A stretch of 5,373 nt of DNA. Origin: JACMMS01 sp043758775. Lineage in GTDB: Bacteria > Pseudomonadota > Gammaproteobacteria > Burkholderiales > Methylophilaceae. The stretch lies in NCBI GenBank assembly GCA_043758775.1, contig JAYVMU010000051.1, positions 1 through 5,373 on the forward strand. The letters run 5' to 3'. A program made the position numbers and the translations under genes. The stretch's first letter is position 1. Every line of letters begins with the position of its first letter. Positions 4,735 to 5,373 of the stretch are shown here, piece after piece. The notes under the pieces were generated by a model, which saw only the letters and a list, made by a program, of their open reading frames with translations, was not told the DNA's origin and did no database searches.

Positions 4735-5373
4735 CGAAGTTGCTATTCGTGTAACTAACCTTAGCAAATGTTTTGAAATCTACGAAAATCCACGCGATAG
4801 GCTTAAGCAGTTTATTATGCCGCGCATAAGGCGTCTAGCAGGCAGAGCTAACAAACAGTATTTTACTGAGTTTTGGGCACTCAAAGACGTTTCATTTGAG
4901 ATAAAAAAAGGTGAAACTGTTGGTATCGTTGGACGGAATGGCAGTGGAAAATCCACTCTGTTGCAAATTATCTGTGGAACTCTAACACCTACTAGCGGTG
5001 CTGTAGAAACTCGAGGAAAAGTTGCTGCACTGCTAGAGCTTGGCTCTGGTTTTAATCCAGAGTTTACTGGGCGTGAAAACGTTTACATGAATGCAGCTGT
5101 ACTAGGTTTAAGTAAAGATGATGTTGATAAGCGTTTTAACGATATCGTTGCTTTTGCAGATATTGGTCGCTTTATTGACCAGCCAGTCAAAACATATTCC
5201 AGTGGAATGATGGTGAGACTTGCTTTTGCCGTTATTGCGCACGTAGATGCAGATATCTTAGTAATTGATGAGGCATTGTCTGTTGGAGACGCATTTTTTA
5301 CACAAAAATGTATGCGTTTTCTGCGAAAATTTATGGAAAACGGGACTGTGTTATTTGTGAGTCATGATACTGG
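4724..5373 (+). CDS. wzt: Polysaccharide export ABC transporter ATP-binding protein (Wzt), 3' truncated by window
   Basis: The first 216 codons of the ATPase partner of Wzm are present and the frame is still open at the right edge. The N-terminus carries the Wzt-type insertion before the first core strand (NPRDRLKQ at 22-29, then EFWALKDVSFEIKKGE at 49-64). Nucleotide-binding motifs in order: Walker A GRNGSGKST (70-78), LLELGSGFNPEFTGREN (103-119) covering the Q-loop region where Glu105 stands in place of the usual Gln, signature YSSGM (158-162), Walker B ILVIDE (178-183, Glu183 catalytic), D-loop SVGD (186-189) and the H-loop SHD (213-215, His214). The Q-loop and D-loop variants are usual for the Wzt/TagH/KpsT subfamily. 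It sits on the cytoplasmic face and powers glycan export. Whether a C-terminal carbohydrate-binding domain that reads the chain end (as in E. coli O8/O9a Wzt) follows cannot be seen here. Confidence 0.93.
   Translation, partial: MSSNEVAIRVTNLSKCFEIYENPRDRLKQFIMPRIRRLAGRANKQYFTEFWALKDVSFEIKKGETVGIVGRNGSGKSTLLQIICGTLTPTSGAVETRGKVAALLELGSGFNPEFTGRENVYMNAAVLGLSKDDVDKRFNDIVAFADIGRFIDQPVKTYSSGMMVRLAFAVIAHVDADILVIDEALSVGDAFFTQKCMRFLRKFMENGTVLFVSHDT

Noticed and set aside
1..5373. CRISPR arrays, tRNA or rRNA genes, insertion sequences, integrase or attachment sites, riboswitches.
   Set aside because: No spaced direct repeats, cloverleaf, transposase, terminal inverted repeats or recognisable riboswitch core was seen; the strand is filled by genes with gaps of about 110 bases at most.

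Overview
The window looks like Gram-negative proteobacterial chromosome, moderately AT-rich by eye, with tightly packed genes all on the + strand. A beta- or gammaproteobacterium is most likely. The C-terminal tail of the Hsp15 protein and the MarR-type EPS regulator make me lean towards an AT-leaning betaproteobacterium such as a methylotroph of the Methylophilaceae, but that is a guess from family memory, not something the window proves.

Layout: (1) bases 1-72 hold what seems to be the last 23 codons of an unidentified gene. (2) hslR (149-553), a ribosome-associated heat-shock protein of the Hsp15 family, is followed with a one-base stop/start overlap by manB (553-1926), a CpsG-type phosphomannomutase. 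A clear intrinsic terminator (1941-1968) closes this unit. (3) A short intergenic region holds a perfect 15-bp inverted repeat next to a -10-like hexamer. It precedes a second unit: a small MarR-type EPS-associated regulator (2034-2408), manC (2405-3835, bifunctional GDP-mannose pyrophosphorylase / phosphomannose isomerase), wzm (3883-4734, ABC-2 polysaccharide permease) and wzt (4724 to the right edge, the ATPase, cut off by the window). A possible 12-codon leader ORF (3848-3886) overlaps the wzm start.

How the genes work together: ManC (isomerase domain) makes mannose-6-P from fructose-6-P, ManB converts it to mannose-1-P, and ManC (pyrophosphorylase domain) makes GDP-mannose. GDP-mannose, or GDP-sugars derived from it, would feed glycosyltransferases expected downstream of the window. 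The finished lipid-linked glycan would be moved across the inner membrane by Wzm/Wzt. This is the gene logic of an ABC-transporter-dependent O-antigen or exopolysaccharide locus, resembling the mannose-homopolymer O-antigen clusters (manC, manB, wzm, wzt) of E. coli O8/O9a. The actual glycan cannot be read from this window.

No wholly new system is visible. The points most worth following are regulatory: the palindrome upstream of the MarR-type gene, the strong internal Shine-Dalgarno plus ATGATG inside that gene, the leader ORF before wzm, and the splitting of the GDP-mannose pathway across two transcription units, one shared with a ribosome-rescue gene.
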